NCBI GenBank assembly: GCA_040384585.1
Contig: JAZKJD010000015.1
Location: 1 to 64,000 of the forward strand
From: JAZKJD01 sp040384585
GTDB lineage: Bacteria; Pseudomonadota; Gammaproteobacteria; Diplorickettsiales; Diplorickettsiaceae
Direction: 5' to 3'
DNA: 64,000 nt
The notes beneath the pieces are model-generated. The model was not told the origin of the DNA. It worked only from the letters and a program-made list of their open reading frames with translations, and did not search any database. Below are positions 1 through 7,829 of this stretch, in pieces. Numbering within the stretch: position 1 is the first letter of the stretch; every line of letters begins with the position of its first letter. The position numbers and the translations under genes were made by a program.

Positions 1-56
1 AACGCAGAAAAGCGACTCTTTTTCGCCATCATCGTGCAATTGTCAACACGCCCTAG
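1..56. repeat. half of a palindromic repeat (copy truncated by window edge)
   Basis: These bases match, in reverse complement and with only a few differences, the left half of the palindromic element at 29638-29783, including the terminal GTGTTGACAATTG motif. The rest of the element would lie before the window. It ends about 60 bases before dcd. No gene is visible in it. Confidence 0.75.
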
Positions 57-118
57 ATCTCTCCAAATTAAGCCTATAACAGCTTGGACAGGATCAAATA
101 ATCACGAGGAAAATTTTT

Positions 119-685
119 ATGCCCATTAAATCCGATGCATGGATTTGTCGTATGGCAAAAGATTTTAAAATGATTGAGCCATTTGAACCACAGCAGATTC
201 GTCACAATGAATCCGGTCGGATTATTTCGTATGGCGTATCCAGCTATGGCTACGACGTACGTTGTGCAAATGAATTTCGGATATTTACTAACATCAATTC
301 AGCGATTGTTGATCCTAAGTGTTTTTCAGAAGCGAGTTTTGTCGATATAAAAGGAGATGTCTGTATTATTCCGCCGAATTCTTTTGCATTGGCACATACC
401 GTGGAATATTTTCACATCCCTAGAAATATTCTGACTATTTGTGTGGGTAAATCAACCTATGCACGTTGTGGTATTATTGTAAACGTGACTCCTTTAGAGC
501 CAGAATGGGAAGGACAAGTTACATTGGAATTTTCCAATACCACACCCTTACCTGCTAAGATATATGCGAATGAAGGCGTTGCACAGATGTTATTTTTAGA
601 ATCTGATGAAGTTTGTCAGATTTCTTATCGTGACCGGCAAGGAAAATATCAAGGCCAAAAAGGCGTTACACTTCCAGTCACTTAA
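119..685 (+). CDS. dcd: dCTP deaminase
   Basis: Deaminates dCTP to dUTP, feeding dTMP synthesis in the cytosol. The 188-residue length is the usual one for the gammaproteobacterial trimeric enzyme. The signature GKSTYARCG (residues 110-118, with R116) and the block PLEPEWEGQVTLEFSN (125-140), whose E137 aligns with the family's catalytic glutamate, are both intact. The ATG is preceded by GAGGAAAA, a good ribosome-binding site. It appears to be a single gene; the stop codon is the first base triplet of a palindromic repeat that fills the gap to the next gene. Confidence 0.96.
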   Translation: MPIKSDAWICRMAKDFKMIEPFEPQQIRHNESGRIISYGVSSYGYDVRCANEFRIFTNINSAIVDPKCFSEASFVDIKGDVCIIPPNSFALAHTVEYFHIPRNILTICVGKSTYARCGIIVNVTPLEPEWEGQVTLEFSNTTPLPAKIYANEGVAQMLFLESDEVCQISYRDRQGKYQGQKGVTLPVT

Positions 686-832
686 GGGCATCTCTATAAA
701 TTAGAAATTTTGCTTCGAGACAAGGCGCGATGTTGCCGAGCAGCGCAGTTTACACGAAGTAAATGAGCAGTGGAGTCAACATCGCAACAACGTATTGAAG
801 TAAAAGAGCAATTTATAGAAAAGCCCTTAAAA
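684..832. repeat. palindromic MITE-like element downstream of dcd
   Basis: The ends are an imperfect inverted repeat: TAAGGGCATCTCTATAAATT at the left pairs with the reverse complement of the right end, which reads TAAGGGCTTTTCTATAAATT. The interior also contains partly complementary segments. It begins on the dcd stop codon, so it may act as the dcd transcript end. I see no second copy in this window. The rest of the 686-1021 gap holds the shorter repeat at 931-978 and no gene. Confidence 0.6.
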
Positions 833-930
833 TCTTCTTAATCTTAGCTTCCTTCCCTAACGTGATGATTGTCGTCATCCGCAAGGCGAAAAAAACGGAG
901 CTTACGCTAGGTGTGTTGACAATTGTGCTA

Positions 931-978
931 TTTTTAACACATCAGATGGCTGCAAGGGGACTTTAGGGACAGAACCTA
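931..978 (+). repeat. dispersed short repeat (AAGGGGACTTTAGG family)
   Basis: About 45 bases (core CAAGGGGACTTTAGG followed by ACAGAAC) recur inverted at 53961-54005. Shorter pieces of the same motif occur on the minus strand at about 6329-6353 (upstream of dnaA) and at about 63860-63876 (just before glmU). There is no coding capacity. It lies just upstream of trhO. Confidence 0.55.
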
Positions 979-1021
979 ACTATTTGCGGCTAAGAGGTTT
1001 AATGATTTCTGTTTAGACATT

Positions 1022-1753
1022 ATGTTATCTATTACCAATATTTCAGCTTATCAATTTATCCATTTATCCACCGATTTTCTTTTGGAACTGCAAATTATAC
1101 TTAAAAAAGAGTGCCAACAATTAAGCATAAAAGGTACTATTTTATTAAGTACAGAAGGGATCAATCTGTTTCTCGCGGGGCGAAGAAAGGCAATTACTGA
1201 GTTCCAAGCGCTATTAAATAGCTTCTATTATTTTAAAAATCTCGTATATAAGGAAAGTCTTTCAGATTTTCAGCCATTTAAAAAAATGCTTGTCAAAATA
1301 AAAAAAGAAATTATTTCTTTTGGCATTGACACTATCCAACCTGAAACATTTACCGCTCCTTCTATATCACCAGAAACACTAAAAAAATGGCTGCTAGTGC
1401 GCCCTAATCTTGTATTACTTGACGTAAGAAACACCTTTGAAGTTGAACTAGGAAGCTTTGAAAACTCCTTACACTTGGACCTTCAGCATTTTAGAGATTT
1501 TCCTAAATCAGTACAAAAATTATACAAAACAATCAAAAATCTGCCTATCATTACATTTTGTACTGGAGGAATTCGTTGCGAAAAGGCGTCTGCATTCCTA
1601 TTACAAACTGGCTTTAATGAAGTTTATCAACTGGAAGGGGGGATACTTAACTATTTTAAAAAATGTGGCGGAGATAATTATAAAGGCTTGTGTTTTGTTT
1701 TTGATGAAAGGAAAGCACTGATGTCATCCCTAGAAGTTACAAATAATATTTAA
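1022..1753 (+). CDS. trhO: tRNA uridine(34) hydroxylase / rhodanese-type protein (TrhO, YceA family), short form
   Basis: The family hydroxylates U34 of tRNAs to 5-hydroxyuridine. The N-terminal part carries the family block KGTILLSTEGIN (residues 38-49). A rhodanese domain follows with FCTGGIRCEKAS (179-190), containing the active-site cysteine C180 and C186. The protein is 243 residues; E. coli YceA is about 350, so the cysteine-rich C-terminal extension is missing here, although the conserved CFVFDER stretch is still present near the end. No strong ribosome-binding site precedes the ATG. The family call is firm; activity of the short form is inferred. Confidence 0.85.
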   Translation: MLSITNISAYQFIHLSTDFLLELQIILKKECQQLSIKGTILLSTEGINLFLAGRRKAITEFQALLNSFYYFKNLVYKESLSDFQPFKKMLVKIKKEIISFGIDTIQPETFTAPSISPETLKKWLLVRPNLVLLDVRNTFEVELGSFENSLHLDLQHFRDFPKSVQKLYKTIKNLPIITFCTGGIRCEKASAFLLQTGFNEVYQLEGGILNYFKKCGGDNYKGLCFVFDERKALMSSLEVTNNI

Positions 1754-1766
1754 TTTCATTTTTAAT

Positions 1767-1784
1767 AAAAAAGCTTGCTTTTTT
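1767..1784 (+). terminator. probable terminator after trhO
   Basis: AAAAAAGC-TT-GCTTTTTT forms a short hairpin followed by a run of T, 14 bases after the trhO stop codon. The stem is short and AT-rich, so efficiency is uncertain. Confidence 0.5.
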
Positions 1785-1994
1785 TAAAAAATTCCTTCTA
1801 TTATAGATAGATTATAGGCAACTCTGTTGGGGTGTGTCGTCTCTGCACAGGACAAAAATTTAAAAAGAGGTGGGTGACAATGATGACACCCCCAATTAAA
1901 AATTTTCCTTCAAGACAAAGGGGACCTGGCCCTCTCGTTTGAATCCAAGTAAAGAATTATATTTCGACTTATTTATTCCTAATTTAAGACCCAC

Positions 1995-2243
1995 ATGAAA
2001 AAATTACTTTTTTTATTAATCTCTCCATTTTTATTAAGCGCTTGTGGTCCGCCTCTGGTGTTTGGCATACCTCAAGAACAATGGAATCAGCTAAGCCAAC
2101 AACAACGTAGTGAAGTTATTGTTGGTTATAATCAACGAAAAACAGCACAGGCTCAGGTAGCTCCGCTAGTTGCGGCTGTGGATGCAATTTCAGCCAGAAA
2201 CTCACCTTACCCCCCATTTTATAGAAATCCTTTTTCAGATTGA
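1995..2243 (+). CDS. small lipoprotein of unknown function
   Basis: An 82-residue protein with a lipoprotein signal peptide: MKK, a hydrophobic stretch, then the lipobox LLSAC with the lipidated cysteine at residue 17. The mature part is short, Q-rich and polar, with QEQWNQLSQQQRSEVIVGYNQ and a proline-rich tail, and shows no domain I can name. Similar tiny lipoproteins are common in Legionella and Coxiella relatives. It is expected to sit in the inner or outer membrane facing the periplasm. It stands alone between repeat-rich gaps. The function is unknown. Confidence 0.7.
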   Translation: MKKLLFLLISPFLLSACGPPLVFGIPQEQWNQLSQQQRSEVIVGYNQRKTAQAQVAPLVAAVDAISARNSPYPPFYRNPFSD

Positions 2244-2362
2244 GTGAATAGATTTCCTTACAAACTGGGTAACTTTACTTGATTTCGTTGTTGAATACCC
2301 GACTCCGGTCCTCGCCAATCGTTCGCCTAGAAATCAAGTAAATTGCTGAGTTTGGAAAGAAG

Positions 2363-2581
2363 CTTTGCACACTACAAAAAAATAAAAATAGCTCGTCATG
2401 GCGAGACCGAAACGTTAGTGAGGCCGTGGCCATCCAGAAAAAATGAAGCATTTCACTGGATTGCCGCGTGCTTCGCGCTCGCAATGACGAAAAATGCTTT
2501 ACTACCAACTGAAACAAAAATTAGCTGTTTTTTCAATAGCCTAAATTTACGTACATCGTACATTTTTTGTAGCGTACAGAG
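2363..2581. mobile_element. MITE-like element with 9-bp target duplication (composite copy)
   Basis: The left end is CTTTGCACACTACAAAAA and the right end, in reverse complement, is CTCTGTACGCTACAAAAA, the terminal repeat of the family also seen at 25801, 54070 and 56504. Flanks are GGAAAGAAG (2354-2362) and GTAAAGAAG (2582-2590), a 9-bp direct repeat with one mismatch. The interior is different from the other copies and holds the CGTCATTGCGAGC-type repeat shared with 12305-12439. It fills most of the 2244-2702 gap. A smaller inverted repeat flanks it at about 2279-2341. No gene is seen. Confidence 0.75.
2394..2499 (-). repeat. CGTCATTGCGAGC-type repeat, copy 1
   Basis: About 105 bases, roughly 85% identical by eye to 12305-12411 in the opposite orientation. 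The unit starts AAGCATTTTTCGTCATTGCG and ends CTCGCCATGACG. Open reading frames through it on either strand translate to a similar peptide in both copies, which reflects the repeat and not a gene. Here it is embedded within the MITE-like element 2363-2581. Confidence 0.8.
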
Positions 2582-2702
2582 GTAAAGAAGTCCAATATAA
2601 TATTATTAAATAAGAATATAAAATATTTGAATTTTTCGCCATTTGATTTTTCATAGTATAGGCTATAAGTTTCACGTGAAACAATAGGACTCGCTTAAAG
2701 CA

Positions 2703-3776
2703 TTATATTTCTAAAACTTCCCCTTTTTTTACTTGAAATATTTTCCCGTTCACATTGTCTTTTAATAGTTTAATCAAGCTATCATCTATCACTGTGATAA
2801 AAACTTGTGACTCAAGTTTATTCAACAACCCGATAAGATAGCCTTGTTTAATGGAATCAAGTTCAGAAAATAAATCGTCAAACAAATATATACACGATTT
2901 TTCTGTCAATTTTTTAAGCAATAAGCCTTGTGCTAATTGTAAAGCATAAGCTAATAGTTTTTGTTCTCCTCGTGATAGTACTTCGTGAACTGGATTGCCT
3001 CGCAATTTTATTAATAAATCCGCTCTTTGTGCTCCATACTGCGTATACCCCAGTGTTGAATCCCGTAGAAAAGTTCGGAAAAGAGCATCTCCTAACGTAC
3101 TCTGTTTATCCCAACCTTGATAAAAATCAATCGTTAATCCTTCTAAATTTACTAATTCTTCTATTAGCTCTGTAATCAAAGGCGTTAATTGTTGTAAGTA
3201 TTTCTCGCGCATCTGTGTTATTTCAGCGGTGAATTCGATGAGTTTGTGATCCCATACCTTAATTTGATCAAGCACTAACTGTTTTTGTAAAGCGGCATTA
3301 CGCTGTTTTAATATCTGTTGAAATTGCTGCCATACTGAAAAAAAATGAGGTTCCACGTGAAACACACCCCAATCTATAAATTGTCGTCTTGCTCTAGGGC
3401 CTCCACTTAACAAGTAATAACTATTAGGATTAACCAATTGAACCGGTAATATTTTTGCTAGTTCACTAATTGACTCGCTATCATTACCAATTTTAATTCG
3501 AGTTTTTCCTTGTCGCGTTTTTTCGAGTCCGAGTGTAATCGAAGACTCCCCTAGAACGACAGAAAATAGATTAAATTGTCTCGCTTCATAATGAATAGCA
3601 CGACTAGCTAAAGCGCTGCGAAAAGATCGGCCTAAACTTAAAAAATGGATAGCTTCTAATAAACTGGATTTACCACTTCCATTAGGTCCATAAATAAAAT
3701 TAAAGCGCGGTGAAAATTTAAGATCGAGTTCGGAAAGGTTTCGAAACTGGCTTATTTTAAGACGGATTACCTGCAT
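2703..3776 (-). CDS. recF: DNA replication and repair protein RecF
   Basis: RecF loads RecA with RecO and RecR at gaps and blocked forks. The 357-residue protein has an ABC-type Walker A motif GPNGSGKS (residues 30-37) and, near residue 303, the Walker B/D-loop block LFDDLFSELD. It also carries the family block SRGEQKLLAYALQLAQG upstream of that. It starts 5 bases after the dnaN stop, so dnaA-dnaN-recF is one operon. gyrB, the usual next gene, is absent; a repeat-rich gap follows. Confidence 0.96.
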   Translation of the reverse strand: MQVIRLKISQFRNLSELDLKFSPRFNFIYGPNGSGKSSLLEAIHFLSLGRSFRSALASRAIHYEARQFNLFSVVLGESSITLGLEKTRQGKTRIKIGNDSESISELAKILPVQLVNPNSYYLLSGGPRARRQFIDWGVFHVEPHFFSVWQQFQQILKQRNAALQKQLVLDQIKVWDHKLIEFTAEITQMREKYLQQLTPLITELIEELVNLEGLTIDFYQGWDKQSTLGDALFRTFLRDSTLGYTQYGAQRADLLIKLRGNPVHEVLSRGEQKLLAYALQLAQGLLLKKLTEKSCIYLFDDLFSELDSIKQGYLIGLLNKLESQVFITVIDDSLIKLLKDNVNGKIFQVKKGEVLEI

Positions 3777-3781
3777 GAAAC

Positions 3782-4891
3782 TTATAAACGCATAGGCATA
3801 ATAACATAAATACTCGAATTTTCCTCGACTGATTCAAGTCTTACGCTAGCATCCGTAGAGGTTAATGTTAGTTTTACCGATCCTTCTGGTAAGCTATTTA
3901 ACACATCCATCAAATAAGTAATATTAAAGGCAACAGTAATCTCTTCTCCAGAGTAAAGAACATCGAGATGATCTTCTGCTTCTTCTTGGTCAAAATTATT
4001 AGCAAAGATTCGTAAAGCGTTATTTTTCATCTCTAAACAAACACTTCTATGTTTATCATTAGATAAAACAGCGACTCTAGCAAGAGAGGCTTTGAATAGA
4101 TTCCGATCAACGGTTAAGAACTTATCGCCACTTTGCGGAATAACACGATCATAATCTGGGAAATTCCCATCGATAAGTTTAGAAGTAAAGGTATAGTCCT
4201 GCAAATTAACCCGTAATTGATTATTGCTTAATAGAACGGTTAAATTGTCGTCCTCTTCAGTTAATAAACGTGAAAGTTCATAAATAGCTTTTCTTGGCAC
4301 AATAATTTGATTTTTCCCTGTCACATGGGCATCTTTTACACTTAGCGCTAAACGATGCCCGTCTGTTGCTACCACACGCAAACTTCCTTGGCCTAATTCC
4401 CAAAGCATCCCATTCAGATAGTAACGTACATCCTGTTGTGCCATCGCAAAATTGGTCGCTTCTATCAAAGAAAGTAGTCTCTTTTGTGAAATAATAAACG
4501 TTAACTGTTCAGACGATACACGAGTAGATTCTTCAGAAATAGGAAAATCAGTCGCAGGTAAAGTCGCTAAATTAAATCGACTGCGGCCACATTGAAGAAG
4601 CAGTTTATCTCCCTTTTGTTGAAAAGTTAATTCGCTTCCTTCTGGTAAGCTTCGACAAATATCCACAAGCTTTCGCGCAGGGGCTGTGGTTTTTCCCTCT
4701 TTACCGGATTTTTCTAAAGTGATGCGTCCTGATAGTTCCACTTCCATATCCGTTCCGAACAAAGACAAGGTTTTATCTTGTAAATTTAGAAAGAGATTGG
4801 AAAGTATAGGTAAAGTCTGACGTCTTTCAATAACAGCGGTTACTAATTGCAAAGGCTTTAATAAGGTTTCCCGATTAATGGTAAACTGCAT
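3782..4891 (-). CDS. dnaN: DNA polymerase III sliding clamp, beta subunit
   Basis: The ring-shaped processivity clamp for DNA polymerase III. The 369-residue length fits three tandem clamp domains. It starts MQFTINRETLLKPLQLV, carries VVATDGHRLALS near the middle and ends in the family's typical YVIMPMRL. It sits 10 bases after dnaA and 5 bases before recF, in the classical order. Its neighbours and full length leave no real alternative. Confidence 0.98.
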   Translation of the reverse strand: MQFTINRETLLKPLQLVTAVIERRQTLPILSNLFLNLQDKTLSLFGTDMEVELSGRITLEKSGKEGKTTAPARKLVDICRSLPEGSELTFQQKGDKLLLQCGRSRFNLATLPATDFPISEESTRVSSEQLTFIISQKRLLSLIEATNFAMAQQDVRYYLNGMLWELGQGSLRVVATDGHRLALSVKDAHVTGKNQIIVPRKAIYELSRLLTEEDDNLTVLLSNNQLRVNLQDYTFTSKLIDGNFPDYDRVIPQSGDKFLTVDRNLFKASLARVAVLSNDKHRSVCLEMKNNALRIFANNFDQEEAEDHLDVLYSGEEITVAFNITYLMDVLNSLPEGSVKLTLTSTDASVRLESVEENSSIYVIMPMRL

Positions 4892-4901
4892 TTTATTTTC
4901 C

Positions 4902-6248
4902 TCAGCTCGATAAAGTACGTAATAAATTTATAAAATCTTCGGCAACTCCGGTATTTGTTTTTTTTAATTCTTGAATTTTACGAAACGCATGTAACACCGT
5001 GGTATGATCCCGTCCTCCAAACGCACGACCTAATTCAGGTAAACTATGATTCGTTAACTCCTTAGCAAGCGCCATAGCAATTTGTCTAGCACGCGCTAAA
5101 GAAGAAGTACGTCGTTTAGAAATCAAATCGGATACCTTAATTTTATAATATTCAGCAACTGTTTTAATAATATTATCTACTGTTACTAATTTGTCTTGTA
5201 AAGCCAGTACATCCTTTATTGCTTCCCTCACTAATTCTAAAGTAATTTGGCGCCCAGTAAATTGTGCATAAGCAATCACTCGTTTTAAAACACCTTCTAA
5301 TTCTCTTACATTCGAATGAATACGTTTACCAACAAAAAAAGCAACTTCCTGGGGTAAGCTGATTTTTACTTGCTCCGCTTTGCTTATTAAAATAGCGACT
5401 CTGGTTTCAAGATCCGGTGGTTCAATCGCAACAGTAAGCCCCCAACCTAAACGTGACTTTAATCTTTCTTCCACGCCGGACATTTCTTTAGGATAACGAT
5501 CGCAGGTTAATACAATCTGTTGTTGGCTTTCAAGTAGCGTATTAAACGTGTGAAAAAATTCTTCTTGAGAACGATCTTTTCCAGCAAAAAATTGGATATC
5601 ATCAATCAACAGCGCATCTAAAGAACGATAATACGTTTTAAAATCATTAATTGTATTCGTTTGTAAAGCTCTTATCATATCTGCTACAAAACGCTCAGAA
5701 TGTAAATAAAGCACTTTAGCATGTGGATTTTTATGCAGAATGGAATTGCCAATGGCATGCATTAAGTGAGTTTTACCCAATCCCACCCCACCATAAAGTA
5801 ATAATGGGTTATAAGCCCCTCCAGGATTTTCAGCAACTTGTACACTAGCAGCACGCGCTAATTGGTTTGATTTTCCTTCAACGAAATTGACAAATGTAAA
5901 ATTCACATTGATATGGGTGGCAGATAACTTGATCGCTTTAGCTTGTGTTCTTACTTCTTGTGTTTGTTGTCGTAACACGGTCGATCCTTGATTAGCACGA
6001 CTTCCTACTCGCAGAATCACTTCTGGAGGCACCTCATCCAATTGTGTCAAAATTTGATTGATATGTACTAAAAAACGCTCATTCACACAGTGTAAAACAA
6101 ATTGATTTGGCGCCCATAATACAAGTTGATCTTCTTTTTGCTCTGCCTGCAATGGCCGAATCCATGTATTAAAATCTTGAAGAGAAATATGATTTTGCAA
6201 TCGATCCAAACATTTTTCCCAAACGAATGTTGCTAAAGCGGTTGTCAC
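4902..6248 (-). CDS. dnaA: chromosomal replication initiator DnaA
   Basis: Binds DnaA boxes in oriC and melts the origin. I choose the GTG at 6248 because AGAGGAG lies just upstream and the product then starts MTTALATFVWEKCL, like other DnaA proteins; an ATG 24 bases upstream gives an unlikely extension. The product is 448 residues. It has domain I, a variable linker, the AAA+ Walker A motif GGVGLGKTHL (residues 153-162), Walker B LLIDDIQFF, and the C-terminal DNA-binding signature GRAFGGRDHTTVLHA. It is first in the operon with dnaN and recF. Confidence 0.97.
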   Translation of the reverse strand: MTTALATFVWEKCLDRLQNHISLQDFNTWIRPLQAEQKEDQLVLWAPNQFVLHCVNERFLVHINQILTQLDEVPPEVILRVGSRANQGSTVLRQQTQEVRTQAKAIKLSATHINVNFTFVNFVEGKSNQLARAASVQVAENPGGAYNPLLLYGGVGLGKTHLMHAIGNSILHKNPHAKVLYLHSERFVADMIRALQTNTINDFKTYYRSLDALLIDDIQFFAGKDRSQEEFFHTFNTLLESQQQIVLTCDRYPKEMSGVEERLKSRLGWGLTVAIEPPDLETRVAILISKAEQVKISLPQEVAFFVGKRIHSNVRELEGVLKRVIAYAQFTGRQITLELVREAIKDVLALQDKLVTVDNIIKTVAEYYKIKVSDLISKRRTSSLARARQIAMALAKELTNHSLPELGRAFGGRDHTTVLHAFRKIQELKKTNTGVAEDFINLLRTLSS

Positions 6249-6439
6249 AATAACTCCTCTAATTAAGACCAAATAAAATGTTTAATCGACCTAAGTTCAT
6301 ATCATAATTTGTATCGCTTATCTACCCTAGGTTCTGTCTCTTAGAGTCCCCTTTTAAAAAAGAGTGATTATGAAATGGTTTTGCCGTTACGACACCTATC
6401 ATCTTTAGAGCTTTAAGTCCAATATTATCTTTTTCGAAT

Positions 6440-6800
6440 CATTAAATGGGTTTACTATCCTTCACCTTTCAAGCTGTGGATAGTAAGCAAAAAAACTGTG
6501 TATGGAGTGACTATTAATACCTTGTAATAAAAAATAAACTACATTAGGTCCTATCCATTCACCGTAGCACGCAGCTTATCCCTTATTAAATTTATAGCTA
6601 ACTGTTTGAAAAATAATAGAAATATAAAGTTATTAACAGAATTGTCTTGTCTTTATCATCACATTTATCTATATAAATAAATTATTTATAATAATGCACG
6701 TAGCAACATCAATTCTATTCTAAAGATAAACTAAAACTTTATTTTGTTGGTTTAGCGGGATAAAATTACAATCATTATCCCGCTGTATGGATAAGCTGAT
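6440..6800. other. candidate origin of replication (oriC) between dnaA and rpmH
   Basis: The 6249-6957 gap separates divergent dnaA and rpmH, the usual place of oriC in gammaproteobacteria that keep this gene order. Two sites differ from the DnaA box TTATCCACA by one base: CTATCCACA on the minus strand (6475-6483) and TTATCCATA on the minus strand (6786-6794). A perfect 10-bp inverted repeat AGCGGGATAA/TTATCCCGCT occupies 6754-6784. An AT-only stretch at about 6660-6700 could be the unwinding element. No perfect DnaA box was found, so the limits are approximate. No gene is seen here. Confidence 0.55.
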
Positions 6801-6879
6801 GGTCTAATGTAGTCCGCTTAAAAAGCTGATTTACCCCTGACCTATGATTTTTATATCTCTAGTAAGCCTCTATGACGAA

Positions 6880-6908
6880 TTGACAATCTAAAAGGGGTCA
6901 CCTAAGAT
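6880..6908 (+). promoter_or_regulatory. sigma-70-type promoter of rpmH
   Basis: TTGACA (6880-6885), a 17-base spacer, then TAAGAT (6903-6908), about 50 bases before the rpmH start. An 8-bp inverted repeat CACCTAAG (6899-6906) and CTTAGGTG (6937-6944) lies in the leader and overlaps the -10 box; its role is unknown. Confidence 0.6.
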
Positions 6909-6957
6909 ACTCTACCTTTTGAAAGCAATAGTTCCTCTTAGGTGCATAGTCAATATT

Positions 6958-7092
6958 ATGAAAAGAACATATCAACCCAGTAATGTTAAGCGTAAAAAAA
7001 CGCATGGCTTTAGAGCGAGAATGGCTACGAAAAAGGGTCGCCTAATTCTCAAAAGGCGGCGTGCTAAAGGTCGTCGACGTTTAACTGCCTAA
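6958..7092 (+). CDS. rpmH: 50S ribosomal protein L34
   Basis: A 44-residue, highly basic protein starting MKRTYQPSNVKRKKTHGF and ending RRRLTA, the full length and sequence of bacterial L34, a component of the large ribosomal subunit. It is the first gene of the rightward rpmH-rnpA-yidD-yidC-mnmE cluster that flanks oriC. The Shine-Dalgarno match is weak. A predicted promoter lies about 50 bases upstream. The identification is certain from sequence. Confidence 0.97.
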   Translation: MKRTYQPSNVKRKKTHGFRARMATKKGRLILKRRRAKGRRRLTA

Positions 7093-7201
7093 TTTTAGGT
7101 ATTCCTTCGTTAGGAAGCCAAGACGACGTCTGTTCAAAATCCGGCTAGCTCCTTCGGAGTTCCACCTCTTATACGGGGTAGTCGTCTAGCGTTCTATTTA
7201 T

Positions 7202-7603
7202 GTGTCAAAATCAAATTATACAGTTTCAAAAGAGGTCTATTTGATAACGACTAGGCAGCGGCTTACAAAGTTCAGTCGGCTTAGATATTCAGAGGATTTT
7301 AAACAAGCTTTTCAGCAAGGTAATAAAATTAGGCAAGGTTGTTTAACTACTTATACTAAGTCTAATAGCATGGGTTATGCGCGTTTAGGATTGGCTATCA
7401 CAAAAAAAGCTGTCCCTAAAGCGACAGCTAGGATTCGGGTTAAACGTATCATCCGTGAGAGTTTTAGACTTAACCAGACGTTGCTATGTGGTTTAGATAT
7501 CGTAATTGTGGTCACAAATCAGTGTCTCTCTACTAAACAGATTTTGTCGTATGATTTAAATAAACAATGGTCAAGGTTAGCCCTCTATTACAAAAAAGTC
7601 TGA
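7202..7603 (+). CDS. rnpA: ribonuclease P protein component
   Basis: Protein subunit that helps the RNase P RNA mature tRNA 5' ends. The basic signature ARIRVKRIIRESFR corresponds to the family's RNR motif. The core begins near residue 21 at RLTKFSRLRYSEDFKQAF. The frame opens with a GTG at 7202, giving 133 residues and a somewhat long N-terminus; a downstream TTG near 7241 is possible, and neither has a clear ribosome-binding site. The 3' end overlaps yidD by 37 bases, as is usual for this pair. Between rpmH and rnpA there is about 110 bases with small hairpins and no gene. Confidence 0.92.
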   Translation: MSKSNYTVSKEVYLITTRQRLTKFSRLRYSEDFKQAFQQGNKIRQGCLTTYTKSNSMGYARLGLAITKKAVPKATARIRVKRIIRESFRLNQTLLCGLDIVIVVTNQCLSTKQILSYDLNKQWSRLALYYKKV

Positions 7604-7821
7604 TCTTTTTATTGCAGGCATATGGTTATTTAATCAGTCCAATGATGGGGCAGGCCTGTCGTTTTCATCCAAGTTGTTCGAAATATGCACAATTAGCAAT
7701 AAGGGAGCATGGTAGTTATGTAGGCCTTTGTATGACAATAAAGCGCTTACTATGTTGTCACCCCTGGCATCCTGGCGGCTACGATCCTGTCCCAAAATCT
7801 TTAAAACCACCACAACAATGA
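7567..7821 (+). CDS. yidD: membrane protein insertion efficiency factor YidD
   Basis: A short cysteine-containing membrane-associated protein that aids YidC-dependent insertion. The 84 residues contain the family hallmark CRFHPSCSKYAQLAI and the block RLLCCHPWHPGGYDPVP. An N-terminal amphipathic or hydrophobic segment (LLQKSLIFLLQAYGYLI) precedes it. It overlaps rnpA and lies 8 bases before yidC. It ends with TGA, showing that TGA is an ordinary stop in this genome. Confidence 0.95.
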   Translation: MVKVSPLLQKSLIFLLQAYGYLISPMMGQACRFHPSCSKYAQLAIREHGSYVGLCMTIKRLLCCHPWHPGGYDPVPKSLKPPQQ

Positions 7822-7829
7822 GTTAAATT

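Noticed and set aside
2275..2585. Two open frames of about 80 codons on opposite strands
   Set aside because: Both run through the repeat-bearing element at 2363-2581. The matching copy at 12305 gives the same peptide because the DNA is repeated, so there is no sign of coding selection.
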